From: Planctomycetota bacterium
GTDB taxonomy: Bacteria; Planctomycetota; Phycisphaerae; FEN-1346; JAACEH01
Direction of reading: 5' to 3'
Assembly (NCBI GenBank): GCA_016935955.1
Contig: JAFGPY010000290.1
Coordinates: 17,759 to 81,758 of the forward strand
DNA: 64,000 bases
This document shows, one piece after another, positions 8,501-16,505 of the stretch. Below the pieces are notes generated by a model that was not told the origin of the DNA, made no database searches, and saw only the letters and a program-made list of their open reading frames with translations. The position numbers were made by a program, and so were the translations under genes. How positions within the stretch are numbered: the first letter of the stretch is position 1; every line of letters begins with the position of its first letter.

Positions 8501-10118
8501 GCCCGGACCATTGCGGCCGCGACAGGTTGTCGGGCGCATAGAGTTCGGCCCAGGCGTAGGCGATCGGCAGGTCGATCTGCGGCACGGGCAGCGCCATCCG
8601 CCCCCGCCCGAGCCGGTCGATGCGGTACAGACAGACGATCTCGACCGGGAAGCTGATCAGCCCTTCGACACTGACGGTCGAACGTTCCAGGGGCAGCAGG
8701 TAGACGTCCGGCCGTCCAGGCATGAGCGACATCGGTCGCGTCTGTTCGTTAACCCGGGCGGCAAGGACCACGGCCCCAGGGGGCAGCTCGACCTCCAGAA
8801 ACTGCCGCGTGCGGTTGCGGATCTCGAAGCTCGCCTTGCACAGGACCGTGCCGTCGCCGCGCAGGAGCAGTTGCCAGTGGGCGATGTCGGCCAGGGTCTC
8901 GCGAAGGGCGTAGGCGCTCAGGTCCAGGATGTTGACGTCGACCTTGGAGCTGCGGCCGGCGATGCGATAGGCCAGCACGGCCTTGCCCGCGAGCATGGCC
9001 GATGCCGATTCGCCGACGTCGGCCAGGGCCAGGGGCTCCAGGCCGCTGGTTGATTCCGGTACGACCTCGCTGCCGCCGGCGGTGCTGGTCAGCACCAGCG
9101 TGCCGTCGGTCCATTGACCGTCGCGAACCACCGGTAGCGCCAGGCTCTGCAACCCACCCTGTCGTTTCGGCAGTTCACAGCGCACCTGCAGTCGCGTGGC
9201 CCCGGAGATCTTCTGACGCAGGAAGACCCGCGCTGCCCCGGAGGAGGAGTGGACCTCGCGCACATCGGGACCGGTCACCGTGACGCGGTCGGCCGCCGAC
9301 GGCAGCACTAAATCGATCTGGTCGCTGCGCCCGTCAGCCACGGTCACGACGAGGTCGGCCGCAAGCTGCTGCGACGCGACGTCGAAGTTCCAGGCTACAT
9401 CGCCGCGGACCTCATACCTGGGCGTCCGCTCGTACTTGACCTTGGGCCGCCCGTAAACAACCTGCAGCGTTTCGGAGGGCGTCATCGCCAGCCGGCCGCG
9501 CGTGCCCTGCTCCGCGTCGCCGACCAGATTGCCGATCGCACCGGTGGCATGCACTTCCCAGGCCTGCGGCGAATCGAATTCGAGGACGTTCCGGACGGCG
9601 GGCCTGACGCGCGCGGTAGCTTGTCCGCCATCACCGTTGCCGGAGCGAAGCGTCAGTTCGGCGACCACTTCCACCAATCCCGGCTCCGTGGGCGACAGGC
9701 ACAGCCAGCCGTCCAGCGGCGTCAGTTCGGCCGCCTTGCCGTTGACCACAACGCGGCTCCACGACAATTCGGCGGACACCAGCGGCACGTTGCGACAGCC
9801 CTGGGGTCGGAAGACCCGCAGCCGCCGCGTGACCCTAAGCGTCGGCGGCCCTTCGGCGGGAACGGCGAGGCGATAGTCCGCCAGTTCATCAACGTAGTCC
9901 ACCGGCGGCAGAACTCCCTGCCCGGCCTCCTCCGCGACGCGTTGCAGCCACTGGCGATAGAACTCGACGGGAACAGTGAAATGCGTGTCTTCGAGGAGTT
10001 GCGAACGTTCGAGGAGTCGGCGCACGATCGCCTCGCGGTCGGCGGCCTCGTCAGCCCAAGCGGCCGAGGTCGCGGCCAACGCAATCAGCGCCGCTCCTGC
10101 AAACAGTGCCCTTTTCAC
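5550..10118 (-). CDS. Giant secreted protein with paired strand modules, TPRs and a secretin-N-like segment
   Basis: This 1522-aa product starts at a GTG (10118) and encodes MKRALFAGAALIALAATSAA, a signal peptide ending near AWA (22). Residues about 30-580 hold the strand-rich modules shared with the 671-aa neighbour. About 605-660 are TPRs (NYYRAGKGFYDKGEFNKAVE), followed by a charged coiled coil to about 790. Residues about 985-1075 resemble the N-domains of secretins: a DGNIDQAKKLVMDLLD helix, a VVKGTGEQQRQVEALIEKLQ helix-strand, then QVEIGANIITQ. A Gly/Pro/Ser-rich stretch follows, then a C-terminal domain (1335-1522). No secretin pore domain was found, so it is not a secretin itself. The start lacks a strong ribosome-binding site; the signal peptide decides it. 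An envelope scaffold role is inference. Confidence 0.85.
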   Translation of the reverse strand: MKRALFAGAALIALAATSAAWADEAADREAIVRRLLERSQLLEDTHFTVPVEFYRQWLQRVAEEAGQGVLPPVDYVDELADYRLAVPAEGPPTLRVTRRLRVFRPQGCRNVPLVSAELSWSRVVVNGKAAELTPLDGWLCLSPTEPGLVEVVAELTLRSGNGDGGQATARVRPAVRNVLEFDSPQAWEVHATGAIGNLVGDAEQGTRGRLAMTPSETLQVVYGRPKVKYERTPRYEVRGDVAWNFDVASQQLAADLVVTVADGRSDQIDLVLPSAADRVTVTGPDVREVHSSSGAARVFLRQKISGATRLQVRCELPKRQGGLQSLALPVVRDGQWTDGTLVLTSTAGGSEVVPESTSGLEPLALADVGESASAMLAGKAVLAYRIAGRSSKVDVNILDLSAYALRETLADIAHWQLLLRGDGTVLCKASFEIRNRTRQFLEVELPPGAVVLAARVNEQTRPMSLMPGRPDVYLLPLERSTVSVEGLISFPVEIVCLYRIDRLGRGRMALPVPQIDLPIAYAWAELYAPDNLSRPQWSGPLERVDEYASKTAKATLGYGRAEKAAGGTVFKEVDIQGTPPVTDEPQSGFGSRLNLSGVDLPTSSLLARNYYRAGKGFYDKGEFNKAVEAFRKTVELAPESVYAGNAALYMGNAALPEGWSQDGDDVSKKAAMQQVKEDISASNLKLVQQQREFLEQGRQAAQTGKAAEAVEQFRAAVALGEKLVARGESKREQDALLREVEARLAEVDRSVAAQTEQMWARVDQLKSQGRYEEALNTIRQMRATVQSQGGTGGGSTSLFTGEDADGDRINRELGELVVKAAGAQGKGASKSRVLTQNEMNRLLTQQQSTAPATEGSVETREVIRGMLPLTARVYTYPNAEEWRDLTERRRRMVEGDEKAVELEQLTPELRERLSRLGVVQGDQGLRSVVPGDAQRGRQAQEQDQEVRELVRDRSGRAGNGQINAVQDALRDGKPTQPAAAYHEDMPTVLHRVDGNIDQAKKLVMDLLDAAPGGRVTKPGIDDGRPTVAVSHGSLVVKGTGEQQRQVEALIEKLQAAQGPQVEIGANIITQRARKVITETADTGQGAASLDGRRPVVGGQGMDLTFNVTPAGSPQEQPAWNYTELPPATAQPSPKLGDMPVMGTMFATDGNLAGKVAEDKQFQEFISRNYSWAMNGEVPSGQPSLRRPSGESPSFGFRTANQPVPGFGAGRVALQGADGTMTINVGGGGFIADSFEGRRGGDLRGGMGESPSPSSGSPEFNQWYNDLRYWVAEEPEGEELVEVSIDHVDLSARYNVNFRSEGMMAFDQPAATSLPQAVRTTTAPISTGELKGFLAGKAAFNLGQKVPVNSINLNVMVPEVRDLGIEFTSGNNDVSFTVIDEAQMRTLLELDAKQDIERRVIGNNESFQEALVGTDAQFANGWTGNIQFGGEDYNTVNVIGNPINLPHEKYILVDNGRYLTAIRAGEMQHWTEKIDAAGIRFAEVPQTIDVPHVGQFIKFEKRLVKPTDRLAIHCDYVWKGATE

Positions 10119-10439
10119 TCAGTCACCCAGTCGCCCACGGTGCCTTTACGACGTGTGCCCCTTGACCCGACAACCGCATCCTATACTGTCTTACTAGTAT
10201 TGGACGTTGGTGCGCACGGATAAGTTTCCGAAATCAGAAAAAAGGTTGTCGCCGCGCGGCTTTCCGCGTCGTTATGCCTCGCTTATGCCGGCCGATCGTA
10301 CCACAGCTTGTGCCACAAAGCTCTGAATGTTGGCGCTTGCGGCCGGCCACGGCGTGCCGCATAATGCGTCGCGCCGCCGGTCATGTGGCGGCCAGGAACA
10401 TGTGAGAGCCAGGTCCGCGACAAGAGAAAGGACACCCGG
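10119..10439. other. Divergent intergenic region between envelope genes and oxidoreductase operon
   Basis: This 321-nt gap separates the minus-strand 1522-aa gene from the plus-strand operon. It should hold promoters for both. On the plus strand TTGACC (about 10156) is followed by TATACT, but the 14-nt spacing is short for sigma70. On the minus strand TATAGG lies in the same AT-rich patch (10180-10200). I see no coding potential, strong hairpin or repeat. These promoter hints are weak. Confidence 0.4.
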
Positions 10440-11612
10440 ATGAAATCAGTGCGTGTGGGAATCGTCGGCGTCGGAATGGCCGGAGAGTACCACCTGGAGT
10501 GCCTGCGTCGCGTGCACGGGGTGCACGTGGAGGTGGTGGGCGTGACAAGCCGCCGCAAGGAGAGCCGCGAAGGATTCGCAGCCGCCCACGGCGTAAAAGC
10601 ATTCGATACGGTCGAGGCCCTGATCGAACAAGTGGACCTGCTGGACGTCTGTTCGCCACCGCTGGCCCACGAGGCCAACATCGTGGCCGCCGCCAAGGCC
10701 GGCAAGCATGTGATCTGCGAGAAGCCGCTGACAGGCTACTTCGGCCCGGCCGGTGACAAGTCGTTCCGCGGGAACCTTGCCGACAAGGAACCGATGCTCG
10801 CTGCGACGCGGGAGAGCATGGAGCGGATTCGCGCAGCCGTGGAGGCTTCGGGCGTCGTGTTCGGCTACGCCGAGAACTTCGTCTATGCCCCGGCGGTCCA
10901 GAAGGAGGCCGAGGTCATCCGCAAGAGCGGCGCGCAGGTGCTGCGGATGCTGGGCGAGGAATCGCACAGCGGATCGCACTCGCCCGATTACGGCATCTGG
11001 AACCGCGCGGGCGGTGGGTCGCTGGTCGGCAAGGGTTGCCATCCGCTGACGGCGCTGCTGTACCTGAAGCGCGTCGAAGGACAGGCCCGCAACGGCAAGC
11101 CGATCCGGCCGGCCACGGTCAGCGCACGCACGCACGAGTTGACGCGCATCAAGGGTTACCGCGACGCGGGCTTCCTGCGGACCGACTATCGCGACATCGA
11201 GGACTACGGCTGGATGCACGTGGTGTTCGAGGACGGGACGGTTGGCGACGTGGTCACCGGCGAGACGACCCTGGGCGGCATCTACGATTACGTCGAAGTC
11301 TTCGCCAACAACCATCGCACGCGATGCCGGCTGAACCCGGTCAACATGCTCGACGTGTACAATCCGCGGCACGAGCAGATGGCGGACCTGTACTTCGTCG
11401 AGAAGATCACGACGAACGAGGGCTGGTCGCCGGTCTCGGCCAACGAAGACTACACGATGGGCTACCAGGACGAGGTGCAGGATTTCGTGACGTGTGCGGC
11501 CGAGGGACGGCGCCCGATCTGCGACCTGGATCTGGCCATCGACACGATGACGGTCATCTACTCGGCCTACGTGTCGCAGGAACGCGGCGGGGCGGAAGTG
11601 CCCGTCAGTTAG
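10440..11612 (+). CDS. Gfo/Idh/MocA family oxidoreductase
   Basis: This 390-aa NAD(P)-dependent enzyme has a Rossmann GxGxxG at residues 10-15 (GVGMAG), the family EKP motif at 94-96 (VICEKPLTG), and a conserved histidine region, GKGCHPLTALLYL. The family oxidises or isomerises sugars, inositols and sugar acids in the cytoplasm; the substrate here is unknown. An insertion after the EKP motif (residues about 100-120) departs from the simplest members. The ATG at 10440 is supported by AAAGGA eight nt upstream; a frame extension to 10383 adds a polar, unlikely leader. It opens a plus-strand operon with a permease and a second family member, which suggests uptake and oxidation of one carboxylated or sugar compound. 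Confidence 0.88.
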   Translation: MKSVRVGIVGVGMAGEYHLECLRRVHGVHVEVVGVTSRRKESREGFAAAHGVKAFDTVEALIEQVDLLDVCSPPLAHEANIVAAAKAGKHVICEKPLTGYFGPAGDKSFRGNLADKEPMLAATRESMERIRAAVEASGVVFGYAENFVYAPAVQKEAEVIRKSGAQVLRMLGEESHSGSHSPDYGIWNRAGGGSLVGKGCHPLTALLYLKRVEGQARNGKPIRPATVSARTHELTRIKGYRDAGFLRTDYRDIEDYGWMHVVFEDGTVGDVVTGETTLGGIYDYVEVFANNHRTRCRLNPVNMLDVYNPRHEQMADLYFVEKITTNEGWSPVSANEDYTMGYQDEVQDFVTCAAEGRRPICDLDLAIDTMTVIYSAYVSQERGGAEVPVS

Positions 11613-11663
11613 CGCAACCGAGCCCGCTCGCGCTGCGTCCGTTCGGTTCTCAGGGAGTGCGTG

Positions 11664-13036
11664 ATGCTTTCATTCATCGGACTGTGCGTGTTGCTGGGCG
11701 TGGGGCACCTGCTGCGGATGCACATTCGCGTACTGCGCAGGCTCTACCTGCCGTCGTGCGTCATCGCGGGGCTGGTCGGCCTGGCGGTGATCCAGGGATT
11801 CGACTGGGCAGGCCATCCGCTGCCGGACGAGTGGATGGCAGGATGGAAGAAGCTGCCGGGCATCCTGATTAACGTGGTTTTCGCGTGCCTGTTTCTGGGC
11901 GTCAAACTCCCCAAGGCTCGGACCCTGTGGCACCGCGCGGGGCCGCAAGTGGCCTACGGTCAGATGGTCGCCTGGGGACAGTACGTGGTGGGCGTGGGCC
12001 TGGTCATCGCGGTCCTGGGCAGAGTCTTCGGCGTACCGGATGTCTTCGGAGCGATCCTGCCCGTTGGCTTCGAGGGCGGCCACGGCACGGCAAGCGGTCT
12101 GCGTCCGACGTTCGAGAAGCTCAACTGGTCCGAGGGCACCGACCTTGCCCTGACCAGCGCCACGGCCGGCATCGTCGGAGCGATCATCTTCGGCATGGTC
12201 CTGGTCAACTGGGCGGCGCGCCGCGGGCATACCGTTCGGCGATTGAATCCGGAAGACGTTCAGGAAGACGACTCCGTGAGCGTCATTCCCGTGGACCGCC
12301 GCCCGGAGGCCGGACGCCTGACCGTCAAGTCCGACGCGATCGAGGCCTTCAGCATGCACCTGTGCATCGTCGGCTTGGCCATTCTGCTGGGCCTGTTGGC
12401 CAAGTGGGGACTGACGAGCCTTGAGACGTTGTGGCCCTGGGCGGCCGAGAACAGGTTGCTGGCCAGTTTTCCTCTGTTCCCGTTGTGCATGCTCGGCGGT
12501 CTGGCGGTCCAGATCTTCGAGGAGCGCTTCGACAATCACCGCCTGATCGATCCCGGCCTGACGCGACGGATTCAGAATACGGCCCTCGACTTCCTGGTCG
12601 TTGCGGCTATTGCCACGATCAGTATCGACGTGGTCAAGAACCATTGGGCGCCGCTGGCGATTCTGATCGTGGCGGGCGTCGTCTGGAATCTGTTCTGCGT
12701 GCTCGTGCTCGCTCCGCGGGTGCTGCCTGACGCGTGGTTCGAGCGCAGCATCGCCGAGATGGGGCAGTCCATGGGTGTCACGGCCACGGGGCTCCTGCTG
12801 CTGCGCGTGGTCGATCCCGACTACGAGACGCCCGCGGCCGACGCCTTCGCCTGCAAGCAACTGATCCACGAACCGTTCATGGGCGGCGGACTGTGGACGG
12901 CATGGCCCTTCCGCTGCTGGCGGCCATCGGGGGACTGAAGGTCTTTCTGATCGCTACGGCGATGCTCGTCGGTTGGCTGATTGTCGCCCTGATCATGCGG
13001 GCCATGCGGTCCAAGCGATCCAGCGTGGAAGGTTGA
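11664..13036 (+). pseudogene. GltS-like sodium/carboxylate permease with a single frameshift
   Basis: The polytopic protein resembles the glutamate:Na+ symporter (GltS) group: the motif GFEGGHGTASGL around residues 135-146 matches the family's GGHGTA loop, and a similar architecture recurs in the second half. The frame from ATG 11664 (GGGAG six nt upstream) stops at 12938 after an implausible tail, WPFRCWRPSGD. In another frame from 12902 the sequence reads MALPLLAAIGGLKVFLIATA and continues as a good final transmembrane helix to a stop at 13036. One missing base near 12900 (a GGCC reading as GGC) would join them. The next gene begins 4 nt after 13036, which supports the restored end. The cause may be a sequencing error or real inactivation. 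Confidence 0.75.
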
Positions 13037-13040
13037 CGGG

Positions 13041-14033
13041 ATGAAACGGATTGCCGTTGTTGGGGCCGGAATGATGGCCCGCGTTCGCACGCGGGCCCTG
13101 CTGGCAACCGGGCAGGCGCATGTGTGCGGCATTGCCGCACGGCATCGCGACCGCGCCGAACGTCTGGCCGCGGAGCTTGGCTTGACGGATTGCCTGTGCC
13201 TGGATGACTACCGGCGGTTGATCGAGGCAAGGCCCGACGCCGTGCTGGTCGAAGTGCCGCATGAGGCCCAGCGGCGAATCGTCACCTGGGCGTTGGAGGC
13301 AGGACTCCACGTCCTGATCGGCGGATCACTTGCGGCCACGGTTGAGGAGGCATCGGAGGTCGTGCGGCTGGCCAGGGAGAGGCGTCTGGTCGTCGAGGCC
13401 GGTTACGAGGCCCGTTACAGTGCCCTGTGGGAGACGGCGCGGCAGAGGGTCGCCGAAGGTCGGCTTGGCCGGATCGTCATGGCCCGCAGCATCGCCCTCT
13501 GGGCCGGCGACCCGGTAAGCTGGTACTACGACCAGCAGGCCAGCGGCGGCATGCCCGTCACACACATGACTTACTGTTTCATCAACCCGGTCCGCTGGCT
13601 GCTGGGCCGCGCGGTCGCGGTGTCGGCCTTTGCCAATCGCAAACGCGAGACCGGCCCGCGGACAGTCCACGAAGAGTCATGCGCGGCCAACATCCTGTTC
13701 GAAGACGACGTGCTCTACAGCGCGACGGCCGGATTCGTCAAGCCGGCCGCACTGCCGAGCTGGTCGGTGACGCTCGTGGGCACGGAAGCCGCCCTGGAGC
13801 TGACCCCGGCGGAGAACGGGATCGGCACGATGACCGCCTATGACAAGGACGCGACCGCAACGATGGGCTTCTGTGACGCGAGCGATCCGTTCGAGGTCCA
13901 GGCCGCGACGTTCCTGCGAGCCATTGACGGCGGCGCGATGTGCCGCAACGCTCCGGACGACGTGCAATGGGACGTTCGCATCGCGGAGGCCATCGTAACA
14001 TCGGCCGCAGAGAAGCGGACGGTGACGCTCTGA
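13041..14033 (+). CDS. Gfo/Idh/MocA-like protein lacking the EKP motif
   Basis: This 330-aa protein has an N-terminal Rossmann strand-loop (IAVVGAGMMARVRTRALL) and the usual two-domain length. Where the family has EKP it reads VLIGGSLAATVEEA (residues 91-104), so the catalytic and cofactor-binding lysine is absent. The later GMPVTHMTYCFINPVRWLLG region keeps a histidine. It may therefore be a non-catalytic or altered relative, or a subunit for the neighbouring enzyme. Translation starts at an ATG with GGAAGG eight nt upstream, 4 nt after the restored permease stop. Position in the operon suggests it acts in the same pathway as the first oxidoreductase. Confidence 0.82.
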   Translation: MKRIAVVGAGMMARVRTRALLATGQAHVCGIAARHRDRAERLAAELGLTDCLCLDDYRRLIEARPDAVLVEVPHEAQRRIVTWALEAGLHVLIGGSLAATVEEASEVVRLARERRLVVEAGYEARYSALWETARQRVAEGRLGRIVMARSIALWAGDPVSWYYDQQASGGMPVTHMTYCFINPVRWLLGRAVAVSAFANRKRETGPRTVHEESCAANILFEDDVLYSATAGFVKPAALPSWSVTLVGTEAALELTPAENGIGTMTAYDKDATATMGFCDASDPFEVQAATFLRAIDGGAMCRNAPDDVQWDVRIAEAIVTSAAEKRTVTL

Positions 14034-14036
14034 GAC

Positions 14037-15119
14037 ATGGACCAGACCGAACGCGAAAGAGCCATTCGCCGTGCCCTGCTCCGCTGGTACGACTGCCACA
14101 GCCGCGATCTTCCCTGGCGGCGAACGACCGACCCGTACGCCATCTGGGTGTCGGAGATCATGCTTCAGCAAACGCAGGTGGCGACGGTCATTCCCTACTA
14201 CGAGCGGTTCATGAAGCGGTTTCCGACCGTGGGCTTACTGGCCCGGGCGCGGCCGGCGAGCGTACTGAAATTGTGGGAAGGACTGGGCTACTACAGCCGT
14301 GCTCGGCGCCTTCACGAGGCTGCGCGGCAAATCGTGCGGGATCACGACGGCGCGGTGCCCTCGTCGGTCGAGGAACTCCAACGGCTGCCGGGCGTGGGCC
14401 GCTATACGGCCGGAGCGATTGCCAGCATCGCATTCGGCGCCAGCGAGGCCGCATTGGACGGCAACGTGATTCGCGTCCTGTCGCGGCTCTTGCTCATTGA
14501 GGAGAATCCCGGCACGTCGAGCGGCCAGACCACGTTCTGGCAGTGGGCGCAGCATCTAGCCCCGCGCCGCCGCACGGGCATCTGGAACCAGGCCCTAATG
14601 GACCTCGGCGCGACGGTCTGCGTGTCTCGGCACCCGCTGTGCCCAACGTGCCCGTTGCATGAGCATTGCCTGGCGCGGGCCGAGCAGCGTCAGGAGCAGC
14701 TTCCCGTCAAGAGCCGTCGCAAGACAGTGCCGCACTATGACGTGGCCGTGGGTCTCGTCTGGAAGGACGGCAAGGTGCTCATCGACCGGCGCCCGGCCGA
14801 CGGAATGCTCGGCGGCATGTGGGAATTCCCCGGCGGCAAGCGGCACGATGGCGAATCCATCGAGCAGTGCCTGCGGCGCGAGCTTCGCGAAGAACTGGGC
14901 GTGTCGGTCTCGCACGTCCGCCCGCTGACCACGGCATCGCACGCCTACTCCCATTTCCGCGTCACGCTGCACGCCTTCGAGTGCCGACTGAGGTGCGGCC
15001 GTCCGCAACCGCTGCGAAGCGACTGCCTGAAGTGGGTCACCCTGATCGAACTCGACCGCTTCGCCTTCCCCAAGGGAAGCCGCAAGATCATCGACGCCCT
15101 GCGGGCGCGGCACGACTGA
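14037..15119 (+). CDS. mutY: A/G-specific adenine DNA glycosylase MutY
   Basis: This 360-aa base-excision enzyme removes A mispaired with 8-oxoG. The helix-hairpin-helix-GPD fold has catalytic Glu40 (SEIMLQQTQ), hairpin LPGVGRYTAGAI, and the Asp at about 141 (ALDGNV). The iron-sulfur cluster cysteines C195, C202, C205, C211 have canonical spacing C-x6-C-x2-C-x5-C. The C-terminal domain, usually a degenerate MutT-like 8-oxoG reader, here has a complete Nudix signature at residues 267-289: G-x5-E-x7-REL-x-EE-x-GV. The ATG starts 3 nt after the upstream stop, so it is operonic with the oxidoreductase genes, although no functional link is evident. Confidence 0.95.
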   Translation: MDQTERERAIRRALLRWYDCHSRDLPWRRTTDPYAIWVSEIMLQQTQVATVIPYYERFMKRFPTVGLLARARPASVLKLWEGLGYYSRARRLHEAARQIVRDHDGAVPSSVEELQRLPGVGRYTAGAIASIAFGASEAALDGNVIRVLSRLLLIEENPGTSSGQTTFWQWAQHLAPRRRTGIWNQALMDLGATVCVSRHPLCPTCPLHEHCLARAEQRQEQLPVKSRRKTVPHYDVAVGLVWKDGKVLIDRRPADGMLGGMWEFPGGKRHDGESIEQCLRRELREELGVSVSHVRPLTTASHAYSHFRVTLHAFECRLRCGRPQPLRSDCLKWVTLIELDRFAFPKGSRKIIDALRARHD

Positions 15120-15231
15120 CGGACCGAGCGGCCCGTCTCCCGGACAATATCATTCGATGGTTATGTGAACGTGCCCCTGAACACGGGGACGAACATCGCC
15201 AGTCATGGCACATGTGGACCACTGCCGCGAA

Positions 15232-16350
15232 TTACTGTTGCGGCACGGCCGTGGCCTCGACCTCGAAAAGCAGTTCGGGGCGACACACGTCGGCGATAGC
15301 CGTGATGTGCGGCCACTGGAGGTTGGCGTACTTCTCGCGGAAGATTCGCTCGACTTCGGGGGTCTTGCAGTAGACCAGCGACTGGACAACGTCCTCGTCG
15401 CGGCAGTGCGTCTGACGAAGCACGGCACGGACGTACTCGAGGGTCGCGTCGATCTGCCTCTCGGCGTCGCCGATGTGCTCGCTGTGGCCCGAAGAGTCGA
15501 TCGCCGCGGTACCGGAAACGAATACGGCCTCGCCTGCCGGAGTGATGCTGCGCGAGGCACGCGAGAAAGCCGACCCGTAGTTGAAGGCCGGTTGCTGACA
15601 TCCGCCGGCCAACAGGAACTCGCTCCTAGCCTCGGCGCCCACGACGGCATAGACGTCCATGGCGCATGTGGAGTCGCCGGCCGGGCCGATGCCGATGCCG
15701 GTGCTGGCCGGAAGGCGCACGTTGTTCGGCCCCTCGTTAATCAGGCGGTGCTGTTTGAAGAAACGATTCCGCGTGGCGTTGAAATCGTCGTACCAATCGA
15801 GGATGTCGCCCAGCCACATCCACGTGCGAACCACGGTCATGACGTCCCCGCCGGCCATGTGCAGCGGACACTCGACCTTGCCGAGCATGGACCAGGCCTG
15901 CTCGGCCGGAGGGCCGCTGCGCGGGGACATCAGCCCGGAGATGGCCACGAAACCGACGTCCCCCTTCCGCAACAGTCGCGAGCAGCAGGGCTGCTGCCTA
16001 CACATCGGTTCGGGCTTCTGCGGGCCGCGGACCGCGTGGACCTGGACCCCGGCCACGGGGCCCACCGCGCTGGAAGGCACGGCCAGTTGCGTCGGGGCAA
16101 TGGCATCGACCAAGTCGCCGTAGGTTTCGCCGCGGATGCCCATCAGTTGCGGCATCAGGTCGGCTCCCGCGAAGACGCGCTCCTGGAAGATCCTGGCGTT
16201 CGCGTCGCGCAGCGTCCGGGCGATCCCAGCGAACATGTCGCGGGCCTGCGCCTCGGGCGCATCGCCATTGAGCGGTTTGGCCGTGACGTACAGTTCGGCC
16301 CACGGACCGTCCTGAACCGTCCTGACGTCGATCTTCACGTTACTGCCCAT
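15232..16350 (-). CDS. RidA/YjgF-like protein with an extended N-terminal half
   Basis: In this 372-aa product, residues about 250-372 form a RidA (YjgF/UK114) domain: GEAVFVSGTAAID, then LEYVRAVLRQ...EDVVQSLVYCKT, and a terminal CRPELLFEVEATAV strand. Its arginine aligns with the active-site Arg of imine deaminases. The N-terminal half (about 1-240) is longer than plain RidA (about 130 aa) and contains STGIGIGPAGDSTCAMDVYAV. This two-part layout recalls chorismatase-type (FkbO/Hyg5-like) relatives, but I cannot confirm chorismate-processing activity. The ATG at 16350 has GGAG six nt upstream. The gene converges with mutY, 112 nt away, and is not obviously part of the neighbouring cytochrome-like array. 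Confidence 0.75.
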   Translation of the reverse strand: MGSNVKIDVRTVQDGPWAELYVTAKPLNGDAPEAQARDMFAGIARTLRDANARIFQERVFAGADLMPQLMGIRGETYGDLVDAIAPTQLAVPSSAVGPVAGVQVHAVRGPQKPEPMCRQQPCCSRLLRKGDVGFVAISGLMSPRSGPPAEQAWSMLGKVECPLHMAGGDVMTVVRTWMWLGDILDWYDDFNATRNRFFKQHRLINEGPNNVRLPASTGIGIGPAGDSTCAMDVYAVVGAEARSEFLLAGGCQQPAFNYGSAFSRASRSITPAGEAVFVSGTAAIDSSGHSEHIGDAERQIDATLEYVRAVLRQTHCRDEDVVQSLVYCKTPEVERIFREKYANLQWPHITAIADVCRPELLFEVEATAVPQQ

Positions 16351-16505
16351 AAGTCACTCCCAGCACAGAACATCGGCCAGAGGCCCGGTTTGGCTTCTCC
16401 AAAGTCCTCCAGGTCACGGCCCCCGCGACTCCTACACACTCTCTAACGCCGCCCCACGGAAGATGTTGCGGCAACTCCGGCGTCCCGACAAAAATCCACC
16501 CCACG

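Noticed and set aside
6948..9053. 701-codon open frame on the plus strand
   Set aside because: It lies entirely antisense to the 1522-aa gene, has low-complexity R/L/G-rich composition, and no ribosome-binding site or family motif. High GC makes such antisense frames common.
15160..15200. Hairpin CGTGCCCC...CGGGGACG between mutY and the RidA-like gene
   Set aside because: The stem has a central mismatch and short arms, and no U tract; too weak to call a terminator.
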